Positions 41,138 to 49,938 of a stretch of 64,000 bases of DNA are shown piece after piece. A program made the translations under genes and the position numbers. Below the pieces are notes generated by a model that saw nothing but the letters and a program-made list of their open reading frames with translations, was not told the DNA's origin and did no database searches. The stretch comes from Actinokineospora baliensis (GTDB lineage: Bacteria; Actinomycetota; Actinomycetes; Mycobacteriales; Pseudonocardiaceae): positions 1,302,001 through 1,366,000 of the forward strand of contig NZ_JAFBCK010000001.1 of assembly GCF_016907695.1 (NCBI RefSeq), given 5' to 3'. How positions within the stretch are numbered: position 1 is the first letter of the stretch; each line of letters starts with the position of its first letter.

Positions 41138-41792
41138 CCGGGTGATCACGGTGATGGTGGTCGACGACCACCCGATCTGGCGCGACGGGGTGGCGCGCGA
41201 CCTGTCCGAACGCGGCTTCGAGGTGCGGGCGACGGCGGGGGACGCGCCGTCGGCGGTCCGCATCGCCCGCGCGGTGCGACCGGACGTCGTGCTGATGGAC
41301 CTGAACCTGGGCGCCGGGTCCGGCGTGGACGCCACCAGGGAGATCACCGCTGAACTGGCCGGGACCAAGGTGCTCGTGCTCTCCGCCAGCGGCGAGCACA
41401 GCGACGTCCTGGAGGCGGTGAAAGCGGGCGCGTCCGGCTACCTCGTGAAATCGGCCTCCGCCGAGGAACTGGTCGACGCGGTCGGGCGCACCGCGGCCGG
41501 GGACGCGGTCTTCACCTCCGGGCTGGCCGGTCTGGTGCTCGGCGAGTACCGCCGGATGGCCGCGGCGCCGCAGGAGACCACCGCGCCCCGGCTCAGCGAC
41601 CGGGAGACCGAGGTGCTGCGGCTGGTCGCGAAAGGGCTCACCGCGCGCCAGATCGCCGACCGGCTCTACTTATCCCACCGCACCGTCGAGAACCACGTGC
41701 AATCCACGCTGCGCAAACTCCAGCTGCACAACCGCGTGGAGCTGGCCAGGTACGCGATCGAACACGGGCTCGACGCCGATCCCCGGCAGTAG
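41130..41792 (+). CDS. LuxR/NarL-family response regulator
   Basis: 220 residues from ATG 41130. The receiver domain has 'MVVDDHPIWRDGV', the phospho-acceptor in 'VVLMDLNLGAGSG' near residue 55 and 'GASGYLVKSAS'. The C-terminal LuxR HTH is 'LSDRETEVLRLVAKGLTARQ' and onward to 'SHRTVENHVQSTL'. Cognate partner of the preceding kinase. TTA codon at 41670. Confidence 0.95.
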   Translation: MADRVITVMVVDDHPIWRDGVARDLSERGFEVRATAGDAPSAVRIARAVRPDVVLMDLNLGAGSGVDATREITAELAGTKVLVLSASGEHSDVLEAVKAGASGYLVKSASAEELVDAVGRTAAGDAVFTSGLAGLVLGEYRRMAAAPQETTAPRLSDRETEVLRLVAKGLTARQIADRLYLSHRTVENHVQSTLRKLQLHNRVELARYAIEHGLDADPRQ

Positions 41793-41801
41793 TCTGGGGT
41801 G

Positions 41802-42431
41802 GTGAGCACCGAATCCCTCCCCGCCCCGATCAACCCCCGGGACCTGCGGGTCTCCGACGCCGAACGCGAGCACGTCGTCGGCATCCTGCAGAAGGCCATC
41901 GGCCACGGGATGCTCACCCTCGACGAGTTCACCACCCGCACCGACACCGCCCTCGCCGCCAAGACCCGCGCCGAGCTCAACGCCGTGTTGGTCGACCTGG
42001 CAGGCGTCATCAACCGCGAGCCGGGCAGCCCGACCGCGATCCCGCCGCAGGAGTTCCGGTCGCGGATGTCGAGCATCAAGCGCGAGGGCCCGTGGCAGGT
42101 GCCGCGCGAGATGGTGGTGAACAACTGGATGGGCTCCAGCGAGTTCGACTTCACCGAGGCGGTCATCAACCACACCGAGGTCCGGATCGTCCTCGAGGTG
42201 ACCGGCGGCTCGGTCGAGCTGCTGCTGCCGGAGAACGCCTCGTGCGACGCCAACGGTGTCGACGTCGTCGCGGGCAAGGTGGAGAACAAGGTCGGCGCCG
42301 GATCGGGCGGACCGAGGTTCGTGGTGACCGGACGGGTGAAAGCCGGGTCGGTGAAGGTGAAGCGCCCCAGCTACACCCGCATCGGGTCGCTGACCATCCG
42401 CAAGCCGTGGAAGATCAGCTGGGACACGTGA
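41802..42431 (+). CDS. DUF1707 and LiaF-like domain protein
   Basis: 209 residues. GTG 41802 is preferred over GTG 41799 because TAGTCT (41790-41795) ends 6 nt before it, as in other leaderless starts here. N-terminal DUF1707 ('RVSDAEREHVVGILQKAIGH', 'LTLDEFTTRTDTALAAKTRA') and a C-terminal beta-rich domain like the LiaF/DUF2154 cell-wall-stress sensors ('FTEAVINHTEVRIVLEVTGG'). No membrane segment. It follows the two-component genes and may belong to their regulon. Confidence 0.85.
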   Translation: MSTESLPAPINPRDLRVSDAEREHVVGILQKAIGHGMLTLDEFTTRTDTALAAKTRAELNAVLVDLAGVINREPGSPTAIPPQEFRSRMSSIKREGPWQVPREMVVNNWMGSSEFDFTEAVINHTEVRIVLEVTGGSVELLLPENASCDANGVDVVAGKVENKVGAGSGGPRFVVTGRVKAGSVKVKRPSYTRIGSLTIRKPWKISWDT

Positions 42432-42446
42432 GCCCTGTGCAGCTCG

Positions 42447-42529
42447 GCTGACAACGCAGTGCGGAAAGTCCCGATGGACCCGGCGGCGTTGTCGGCACGA
42501 GACTCCCGCGCGGGGGTGTGCCACCCCGC
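42447..42529 (+). promoter_or_regulatory. Structured leader upstream of tdh-kbl
   Basis: An 11-bp stem GCTGACAACGC/GCGTTGTCGGC (42447-42457 with 42486-42496, one U-G pair) encloses a hairpin GTCC-CGAT-GGAC (42468-42479). A second stem GCGGGGGTG/CACCCCGC (42510-42518 with 42522-42529, one bulged G) ends 2-3 nt before the AGGGAGG ribosome-binding site. It could be a riboswitch, attenuator or upstream terminator; no known class was recognised. Confidence 0.45.
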
Positions 42530-42544
42530 CGCAGGGAGGACGAA

Positions 42545-43572
42545 GTGAAGGCTCTGGTCAAACCAGCCCCGGGTCCCGGGCTGGAACTGCTCGACGTGCC
42601 CGACCCGACCCCGGGTCCCGGCGACGTCGTGCTGCGGGTGCTGCGCACCGGCATCTGCGGGACCGACCTGCACATCGACGCCTGGGACGACTGGGCGGCC
42701 AACACCGTCAAGGCGCCGCTGGTGCTCGGGCACGAGTTCGTCGGCGAGGTCGTGGAGGTGGGCGCCGCGGTCACCAAGGTCGCGGTGGGCGACCTGGTCA
42801 GCGGCGAGGGGCACCTGGTGTGCGGCCGCTGCCGCAACTGCCGGGCCGGGCGGCGGCACCTGTGCGCGAACACCGTCGGCCTGGGGGTGCACACCAACGG
42901 GGCGTTCGCCGAGTACGCGGTACTGCCGGAGGGCAACGCCTGGGTGCACCGCCACCAGGTCGACCTGGACGTCGCGGCGATCTTCGACCCGTTCGGCAAC
43001 GCGGTGCACACGGCGCTGCAGTTCCCGGTCCTGGGCGAGGACGTGCTGATCACCGGCGCGGGCCCGATCGGGCTGATGGCCGTGGCGGTCGCCAAGCACG
43101 CGGGCGCGCGGCACGTGGTCGTCACCGACGTGAGCGAGCCCCGGCTGGAACTGGCCCGCAAGATCGGCGCCACGGTCGCCCTCGACGTCAGCGCCACCCG
43201 GATCGCGGCGGTCTACGACGAGCTGTCCATGACCGAGGGCTTCGACGTGGGCATGGAGATGTCCGGCCAGCCGTCCGCGCTGCGCGAGATGATCACCAAC
43301 ATGACCCACGGCGGTCGGATCGCGATGCTCGGCCTGCCCGCCCGCGAGATCGCCGTGGACTTCAGCGCCGTGGTGCTCAAGATGATCACCATCAAGGGCG
43401 TGTACGGCCGGGAGATGTTCGAGACCTGGTACGCCATGTCGGTGCTGCTGCAGGCCGGGCTTGACCTCTCGCCGGTGATCACCCACCGGTTCCACCACAC
43501 CGACCACGCCGAGGCGTTCGCCACCGCACGGGGCGGCGACTGCGGCAAGGTCATCCTCGACTGGGAGAGCTG

Positions 43573-43573
<1 letters not shown>
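42545..43573 (+). CDS. tdh: L-threonine 3-dehydrogenase
   Basis: 342 residues from GTG 42545 with GGGAGG ~7 nt upstream. Zinc-dependent MDR fold: '[18 protein letters not shown]' (catalytic Cys), 'LGHEFVGEV', the structural-zinc loop '[15 protein letters not shown]', and NAD site '[19 protein letters not shown]'. It oxidises L-threonine to 2-amino-3-oxobutanoate, which the next enzyme cleaves. The stop overlaps the kbl ATG (TGATG), so the two are coupled. Confidence 0.95.
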
Positions 43574-44754
<1,181 letters not shown>

Positions 44755-44797
44755 TCCATCGCGGGCTTCAAGATTGCGGGCAACACCGGCCGCGACC

Positions 44798-44881
44798 GAC
44801 CCCGTCCAGACTGGACGAGGCAGGCTGGGGGTCAGCGCCTGGGAACAGGACGAGCCGAGTGCTCGCGGTCCCCGCAGGCGC
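44798..44881 (+). ncRNA. Compact double-hairpin RNA element after kbl
   Basis: Element 1: GACCCC (44798-44803) with GGGGTC (44828-44833), enclosing GTCCA-GAC-TGGAC (44804-44816). Element 2: GCGCCTG (44835-44841) with CAGGCGC (44875-44881), enclosing GGAC/GTCC (44848-44851, 44868-44871) and GAGC/GCTC (44852-44855, 44861-44864). The nesting suggests a structured RNA. Element 1 may simply terminate tdh-kbl; element 2 could be a leader for the gene at 45015. Confidence 0.4.
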
Positions 44882-45014
44882 TTCTACTGGCTCTGCCCCG
44901 ACGGCCTCGGCGCCGCCCGTGCCCTCCTGCTGCAGCACAGGGGCGCAATCCGCCAGCGCACGGCCCCCGCCGCGCGTGACTTCGCGCCCCGACCGGCACC
45001 GGAGTGGAGGGGGT

Positions 45015-45620
45015 GTGGTCGCGCTAGCCGTGCCGATGGTGGTGGCCGAGTGCGGCGAGGTGTCGCCGTGGCTGGCCCGCGAGGTCCTCGGCTGGGCCGC
45101 CAGACGGTTGCGACCGCCGGACAAGGCCGCGCGCTATGCCGAGGAGTGGCTTGCCGACCTCGAGGAGGTGCCCGGCAAGCTCACCAAGCTCCTCTGGGCG
45201 ATCGGCGTCGCCTTCCTGGGCGTGCTGCGCTTGCGCGAACCCAAGCCATCGCTGGACTGGACGCCGCGCCCGGTGACCAGCCCGTTCGCGACGGACTCCG
45301 TCTTCGGCCCGGGCCAGAGCCAGGCACCACAGATCACCACCACCCGGCCCCAAGGCACTCGACCGCCCCTGCGCCGGTACAGCACCCCAACCCGCACCTC
45401 CATCAACCACACCGAGTTCCCCGAGGGGGACTTCACCCCCCGTCGACGAGAGCCTCAACCGCCGCACCAGCCCCAGAACCCCGGCGAGTGCTTCTTCCAC
45501 CGCTACTACGAGAAGTGGGGGGACAAGGTGCACATCCGGCGGTACCCGTACGGGGAAGACCCAGAGGCGGTGTACGGGGTCCCGCGCCGTGCATCGCCGC
45601 CGGTGATCGGCGACCGCTGA
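45015..45620 (+). CDS. Small actinobacterial protein of unknown function with one hydrophobic segment
   Basis: 201 residues from GTG 45015, with GGAGG at 45006-45010. The N-terminal ~75 residues match a common actinobacterial pattern ('SPWLAREVLGWAARRLRP', 'RYAEEWLADLEEVPGKLTKL') ending in a hydrophobic stretch. The remainder is Pro/Arg-rich and disordered until 'YYEKWGDKVHIRRYPYG'. No function is known for the family. Confidence 0.65.
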   Translation: MVALAVPMVVAECGEVSPWLAREVLGWAARRLRPPDKAARYAEEWLADLEEVPGKLTKLLWAIGVAFLGVLRLREPKPSLDWTPRPVTSPFATDSVFGPGQSQAPQITTTRPQGTRPPLRRYSTPTRTSINHTEFPEGDFTPRRREPQPPHQPQNPGECFFHRYYEKWGDKVHIRRYPYGEDPEAVYGVPRRASPPVIGDR

Positions 45621-45631
45621 TCAGGCACTAT

Positions 45632-46519
45632 GTGCTGGTGATAGACCCTCGACGGCTGCGGGTACTGCGGGCTTTGGCCGACCACGGCACGGTGACGGCG
45701 GCGGCTCAGGCGTTGCACTTGAGTCCGTCGGCGGTGTCGCAGCAGTTGGCTTCGTTGGAGTCCGAGGTGCGGCAGGAGCTGCTGCGGCGCAAGGGGCGGC
45801 GGGTGTGGCTGACCTCGGCGGGGGAGCTGTTGGTGGAGCACGCCGACGCTGTGTTGGCGGAGTTGGACCGGGCTGAGGCGAGGCTGGCGGCGTTCGGCAC
45901 GGGGGAGTTGGGGCAGGTGAAGGTCGCCGCGTTCGCGTCGGCGATCACGAACGTGGTGGCCCCGGCCATCGCTGCCCTGCGGTTGTCGGCTCCTGGGGTG
46001 ACCGTTCTGGTGCGGGACGCGGAGGGGCAGGACAGCCTGCCGATGCTGCTGGACGGCGAGATCGACATCGCCATCGCCATGCACACAGGTCAGGCGCCTA
46101 TAGAGCACCGGATCGTGTGGGACCACCTCTATACAGAGCCGTTCGATGCGGTGCTGCCGCCGGGGCATCCGTTGCTGGGGAGGGCAGAGGTAGCGCTGTC
46201 GGACCTGGCCGTCGAAGACTGGGTCGTTCCTCTGCCCGGCAATCCCTGCCGAGACGTTCTCCTCTTGGCGTGCGAGATGGCGGGCTTCACCCCGCGCGTG
46301 ACTCACACCTCCGACGACTTCACCGCAGCGGCTGCTCTTGTCACCGCTGGGGTGGGCGTCGCTCTTATCCCGCGAACCGCTCTAGGCGGGATCTCCACCG
46401 AGCAGGTTGTGCCGGTGACACCGAATCCGCCCCACCGGCGCGTAGTCGCCGCCACGCGGCGGGGGCGGGAGACGCATCCTCTGTTGCAGATCGTGCGCAA
46501 GGCACTCGCAGAGGTCTGA
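45632..46519 (+). CDS. LysR-family transcriptional regulator
   Basis: 295 residues from GTG 45632 (GTG 45638 is the alternative). The N-terminal winged HTH is 'RLRVLRALADHGTVTAAAQA' followed by 'LHLSPSAVSQQLASLE'. A periplasmic-binding-like effector domain follows to the end. The sequence resembles the actinobacterial LysR group whose targets include transporters or biosynthetic genes, but no neighbour indicates a specific target. It is closed by a 16-bp perfect terminator. Confidence 0.92.
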   Translation: MLVIDPRRLRVLRALADHGTVTAAAQALHLSPSAVSQQLASLESEVRQELLRRKGRRVWLTSAGELLVEHADAVLAELDRAEARLAAFGTGELGQVKVAAFASAITNVVAPAIAALRLSAPGVTVLVRDAEGQDSLPMLLDGEIDIAIAMHTGQAPIEHRIVWDHLYTEPFDAVLPPGHPLLGRAEVALSDLAVEDWVVPLPGNPCRDVLLLACEMAGFTPRVTHTSDDFTAAAALVTAGVGVALIPRTALGGISTEQVVPVTPNPPHRRVVAATRRGRETHPLLQIVRKALAEV

Positions 46520-46530
46520 GGCCTATAGGA

Positions 46531-46574
46531 CACCGGCGTCGGTCGCTCGGGGGGCTACGCGACCGACGCCGGTG
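46531..46574 (+). terminator. Terminator after the LysR gene
   Basis: CACCGGCGTCGGTCGC (46531-46546) pairs perfectly over 16 bp with GCGACCGACGCCGGTG (46559-46574). It lies 11 nt after the LysR stop. Confidence 0.85.
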
Positions 46575-46710
46575 ACACGCCCGGCTCGCGCCGGGGACTT
46601 GCGCACCCATGGGGTGCGTCACAACTGACGCACAGTGTGGCACTCCGGATCCGCTTGGCTACCCGATCGTTCACACTTGCGCACGTTCGCTATTGGCAAC
46701 GGCCGCTGAC

Positions 46711-46724
46711 TAGGCTTTATGCCG
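46711..46724 (+). promoter_or_regulatory. Leaderless promoter of the sugar kinase gene
   Basis: TAGGCT (46711-46716) ends 7 nt before GTG 46724, so transcription should begin at or next to the start codon. No Shine-Dalgarno is present. Confidence 0.4.
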
Positions 46725-47551
46725 TGGGTGGCCTTGTTGTGGTAGTGGGCTCAGCGAACGCGGACCTGGTGGTTCCGGTGGGTCGGCGGCCGGGTCCCGG
46801 CGAGACGGTCCTCGGGGGTGACACCCGGGTGTTGCCCGGCGGCAAGGGCGCGAACACGGCCGTCGCGGCGGCTCGGCTGGGCGCCGGGGTGCGGTTCGCG
46901 GGGGCGGTCGGGTCCGACCAGTTCGGCGACTTGGTGCTGGCGTCGCTGGCCGAGGCCGGGGTGGACGTGGCCGGGGTGCGGCGGCCGGAGCAGCCGACCG
47001 GGCTCGCCTACATCGCGGTGACGCCGGACGGGGAGAACTCGATCATCGTGTCGCCGGGGGCGAACTCGCGGCTGCGGCCGGAGGACGTTCGGCTGGACGG
47101 GGCGTCAGTGCTGGTTGCTTCGCTCGAGGTACCGGTGCCGGTGGTCGAGCACGCGGTTCTGGCCGCCGAGCAGGCCGGGGTCCGGGTGGTGCTGAACCTG
47201 TCGCCGGTGGCGGTGCTGTCGCCGCGGGTGTTGGCCGTGCTGGACCCGCTCGTGGTCAACGAGCACGAGGCCGCCGCGTTGGGGAACCTGCTGGGTGCGC
47301 GTTCAGTGGTGGTCACCCGGGGTGCGCTCGGCGCGGATGTCGTGACCGCCAGCGGCACGATCACCGTGCCGGCGCCCAAGGTCGAGGTGGTCGACACGAC
47401 AGGGGCGGGCGACGCCTTCGTAGGCGCGCTTGCAGCGGGGCTGGCCAACGGGGCACAGCTCGTTGACGCGGTAAGAGCTGCCGTGGAGGTCGCGTCGTTG
47501 TCAGTGACCCTGCCGGGAGCGCAGCCTCTTATCCCACACAAGCACGGATGA
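46724..47551 (+). CDS. PfkB-family carbohydrate kinase, ribokinase-like
   Basis: 275 residues from GTG 46724; upstream codons in frame look non-coding. It has 'VVVVGSANADLVVPVGRRPG' at the N-terminus, the sugar-binding 'LPGGKGANTAVAAARLGA' near residue 40 and the PfkB catalytic motif 'VDTTGAGDAFVGALAAGLA' near 222. It matches ribokinase in length and motif order. No ribose transporter is next to it. Its 3' end overlaps the convergent tetR by 23 bp. Confidence 0.88.
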   Translation: MGGLVVVVGSANADLVVPVGRRPGPGETVLGGDTRVLPGGKGANTAVAAARLGAGVRFAGAVGSDQFGDLVLASLAEAGVDVAGVRRPEQPTGLAYIAVTPDGENSIIVSPGANSRLRPEDVRLDGASVLVASLEVPVPVVEHAVLAAEQAGVRVVLNLSPVAVLSPRVLAVLDPLVVNEHEAAALGNLLGARSVVVTRGALGADVVTASGTITVPAPKVEVVDTTGAGDAFVGALAAGLANGAQLVDAVRAAVEVASLSVTLPGAQPLIPHKHG

Positions 47552-48074
47552 ACAGGGCAGCCAACTCGCGGCCATAGGCCTCGTCGTCGGCTCCATCGAT
47601 GCCATTGGCGATGGTCCGCGCCATGACTCTTACGTCGAAGTCGCGGAAGACGCCCTCGCGCTGCCCTTGCTGCAACTGGCGGGCGAGCCTGCCAGTGCGG
47701 AAGTCCTCTTGCACGGGAGCGAGGTCCGGCAGGCCAGCCGCGATCTCCCTGATCGCCTTGACCTGGTCGGGGTGGGTGCGCAGGAGGTCGACCTGCGACT
47801 CGATGTAGACGCGGAGCATGTCGACCCGGTCGGTCGTGCCGTCGAGGCGCTGGGTCATCTGCTCGTCGGCGGCGCCGACCGCGGTGATCAGGACGGCGAA
47901 CATCAGGTCGTTCTTGTCCTTGAAGTGGTAGGAGATCAGCCGGGTGCTGCTCAGGCCCGCGTGCTCCACGATCCGGGCGAACGAGGTCCTGGCGTAGCCC
48001 AGGCGCGCGATCACCTCGGTCGCCGCCTCGGTGATCTGCTTGCGGCGGGCCGCCTCGGTCACTGTTACCTGCAT
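47529..48074 (-). CDS. TetR-family transcriptional regulator
   Basis: 181 residues from ATG 48074. The N-terminal HTH is 'ARRKQITEAATEVIARLGYA' followed by 'TSFARIVEHAGLSSTRLISY', and the C-terminal ligand domain is all-helical. It is divergent from the PLP decarboxylase gene; three GAGTAA repeats lie immediately upstream. Confidence 0.9.
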   Translation of the reverse strand: MQVTVTEAARRKQITEAATEVIARLGYARTSFARIVEHAGLSSTRLISYHFKDKNDLMFAVLITAVGAADEQMTQRLDGTTDRVDMLRVYIESQVDLLRTHPDQVKAIREIAAGLPDLAPVQEDFRTGRLARQLQQGQREGVFRDFDVRVMARTIANGIDGADDEAYGRELAALFIRACVG

Positions 48075-48100
48075 GAGTAAAGAGTAACACGGCCGAGTAA
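48075..48100. promoter_or_regulatory. Triple GAGTAA direct repeat upstream of tetR
   Basis: GAGTAA occurs at 48075-48080, 48082-48087 and 48095-48100, between the divergent tetR (48074) and decarboxylase (48126) starts. The AT-rich repeats are unusual in this context and are a candidate TetR operator. Confidence 0.45.
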
Positions 48101-48125
48101 ATCGGGGGTCGGCGAAGATGGGCGG

Positions 48126-49346
48126 ATGGACCTGCCTGACGTCTCGCTGCCCGACCACGGCGTGCCCCGCGAGGAGCTGTTCGCCGACCTGCGCGCCCGC
48201 AAGACCGCCGACGCCGACTGGCGCGGTGGCCGCACGTGGAGCCTGATCTACCCGGCAGGCGCGGACGTCGACGCGGTGATCCAGGAGGCCAACGGCCTGT
48301 ACCTGCACGAGAACGCGCTCAACCCGTTCCGCTTCCCGTCGCTGGCCGACATGGAGCGCGAGGTCGTGGCCATGACCGCCGGGCTGCTCAACGCCCCGGC
48401 AGGCGCGTCGGGCTCGATGACCTCCGGCGGCACCGAGTCGATCATGCAAGCGATCCGGGTCGCCCGCGACCGGGCCCGCGCCGAACGCGGTGTCACCGCG
48501 CCGACCCTGGTCGTTCCCCGCTCCGCGCATCCGGCGTTCGCCAAGGGCGCCAAGTACTTCGGCCTGGAACTCGTCCAGATCCCCCTCGCCGCCGACCTCC
48601 GCGCCGACGTCACCGCGGCCGCTGACCTCATCGACGACCGCACCGCCCTAGTAGCGGGCTCAGCCCCCAACTACCCCCACGGCGTGGTCGACCCCATCCC
48701 CGAATTGGCCGCTATAGCCGCAGCCCGAGGCATCCCCTTCCACACCGACGCCTGCGTAGGCGGCTTCCTCCTGCCCTTCATGGACGACGCCCCACCCTTC
48801 GACTTCCGCATCCCCGGCGTCACCACGATCTCCGCAGACCTGCACAAGTACGGCTACGCCACCAAAGGCGCCTCAGTCCTCCTACACCGCAACGGCGACC
48901 ACGTCCTCCAATACCAAGCCTTCCTCTACCAAGACTGGCCCGGCGGCCTCTATGGCTCGCTAGCCCTAGCAGGTGCCCGCCCCGCAGCCCCCATAGCAAC
49001 CGCCTGGTCCGTAATGCGCTACCTAGGCACCTCCGGCTACACCCGGTTGGTAGGCCGAATCCTCGCCACAGCCGAGAAGATCCGCACCGGGATCACCTCC
49101 CTGGGCCTGACCCTCCTGGGCGACCCCGTCGCCTCCGTGATCGCCTTCACCGCCCCCAACATCATGTCTATAGGCGACCGGCTCGACGACCAGGGCTGGC
49201 ACCTCGACCGCCAGAACCACCCGGACGCCCTGCACCTGATGGTCTCCCCCGAACACGACCGCGTGGTCGACCAGTTCCTGCACGACCTACGCGAAGCCGT
49301 CGACAACGCGGGCGAGTCCAGGGGAGTCCAAGCCAGGTACAGCTAG
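48126..49346 (+). CDS. PLP-dependent decarboxylase/lyase, sphingosine-1-phosphate lyase-like
   Basis: 406 residues. It is a group II PLP enzyme: 'MTAGLLNAPAGASGSMTSGG' split around residue 85, 'GTESIMQAIRVARDRARA', 'HTDACVGGFLLPFMDD' and the PLP lysine in 'ISADLHKYGYATKGASVLL' near residue 240. The layout and 'HENALNPFRFPSLADME' are most like sphingosine-1-phosphate lyases and related actinobacterial aminotransferase-annotated proteins. Substrate is uncertain. It is probably regulated by the divergent TetR. Confidence 0.85.
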   Translation: MDLPDVSLPDHGVPREELFADLRARKTADADWRGGRTWSLIYPAGADVDAVIQEANGLYLHENALNPFRFPSLADMEREVVAMTAGLLNAPAGASGSMTSGGTESIMQAIRVARDRARAERGVTAPTLVVPRSAHPAFAKGAKYFGLELVQIPLAADLRADVTAAADLIDDRTALVAGSAPNYPHGVVDPIPELAAIAAARGIPFHTDACVGGFLLPFMDDAPPFDFRIPGVTTISADLHKYGYATKGASVLLHRNGDHVLQYQAFLYQDWPGGLYGSLALAGARPAAPIATAWSVMRYLGTSGYTRLVGRILATAEKIRTGITSLGLTLLGDPVASVIAFTAPNIMSIGDRLDDQGWHLDRQNHPDALHLMVSPEHDRVVDQFLHDLREAVDNAGESRGVQARYS

Positions 49347-49514
49347 CCCGAGGTGTGCACTTCACCTTGCTATCCCGAACGCTCGATCGGTGAACCTGAT
49401 CGGCCCGGGCGAACTGTTGCCACCGTTGACCGTGGTTCTGAGCTGTGTGGGCGCTTGGCCACGTGGCTGGTGCGCACTTCCCCATAGCCTTTGTCTAGGC
49501 CTGGAAACAGTGCC

Positions 49515-49647
49515 GGGCGGCCCCTCCGATGCGGAAGGACCGCCCAGCTCCGTCGGTGGTCACCCATTCACAGTGGGCATCCACCAAGCCACTCCAGGTC
49601 TGACTCCCACAGGGCGGCGGTACGCACTGACGGGCTGCCGCCGCCCT
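49515..49647 (+). promoter_or_regulatory. Structured 5' region of the small membrane protein gene
   Basis: The 329-bp gap 49347-49675 has no gene. It contains a hairpin GGGCGG/CCGCCC (49515-49520 with 49540-49545, inner TCCG/CGGA) and a perfect 10-bp stem AGGGCGGCGG/CCGCCGCCCT (49611-49620 with 49638-49647). The second stem ends 15 nt before AAGGAG (49663-49668) and could control translation of the ORF at 49676. Nothing convincing is seen in 49347-49514. Confidence 0.4.
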
Positions 49648-49675
49648 TCGTCAGCCAAGCGCAAGGAGCGACACC

Positions 49676-49891
49676 ATGACCGTAGGTCCGCCTGACAACC
49701 CCTCGCCACCACCGAGCGACGAAAGGCAGACGACTGCGCCAGGGGTGACCAGTCTGGGTGAAGAAATCATCCTGAGCTGGGGCAACACCGCCAGGTTCGT
49801 CGTGGTTGTGGCCACTCTGGTCGGTGCGGCAGTGATACTCAGGGTTGACCTGCCAACCGTCCTGGCGCTCGTGAACGTCGCTCGTCCGTAG
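49676..49891 (+). CDS. Small single-pass membrane protein, 71 aa
   Basis: AAGGAG lies 7 nt before ATG 49676. A ~30-residue Pro/Ser/Asp-rich hydrophilic N-terminus ('MTVGPPDNPSPPPSDERQ') is followed by 'SLGEEIILSWGNTARF' and one membrane helix 'VVVVATLVGAAVILRV'. It is followed by a bidirectional terminator. No family recognised. The clean RBS and terminator argue that it is real. Confidence 0.6.
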   Translation: MTVGPPDNPSPPPSDERQTTAPGVTSLGEEIILSWGNTARFVVVVATLVGAAVILRVDLPTVLALVNVARP

Positions 49892-49899
49892 CCGGCGCT

Positions 49900-49929
49900 A
49901 CCCACCGGCGGCGCAGCCCGCCGGTGGGT
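49900..49929. terminator. Bidirectional terminator between the small ORF and the MMPL gene
   Basis: ACCCACCGGCGG (49900-49911) pairs perfectly over 12 bp with CCGCCGGTGGGT (49918-49929). It lies between convergent genes ending at 49891 and 49939. Confidence 0.8.
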
Positions 49930-49938
49930 CCACCTCAG

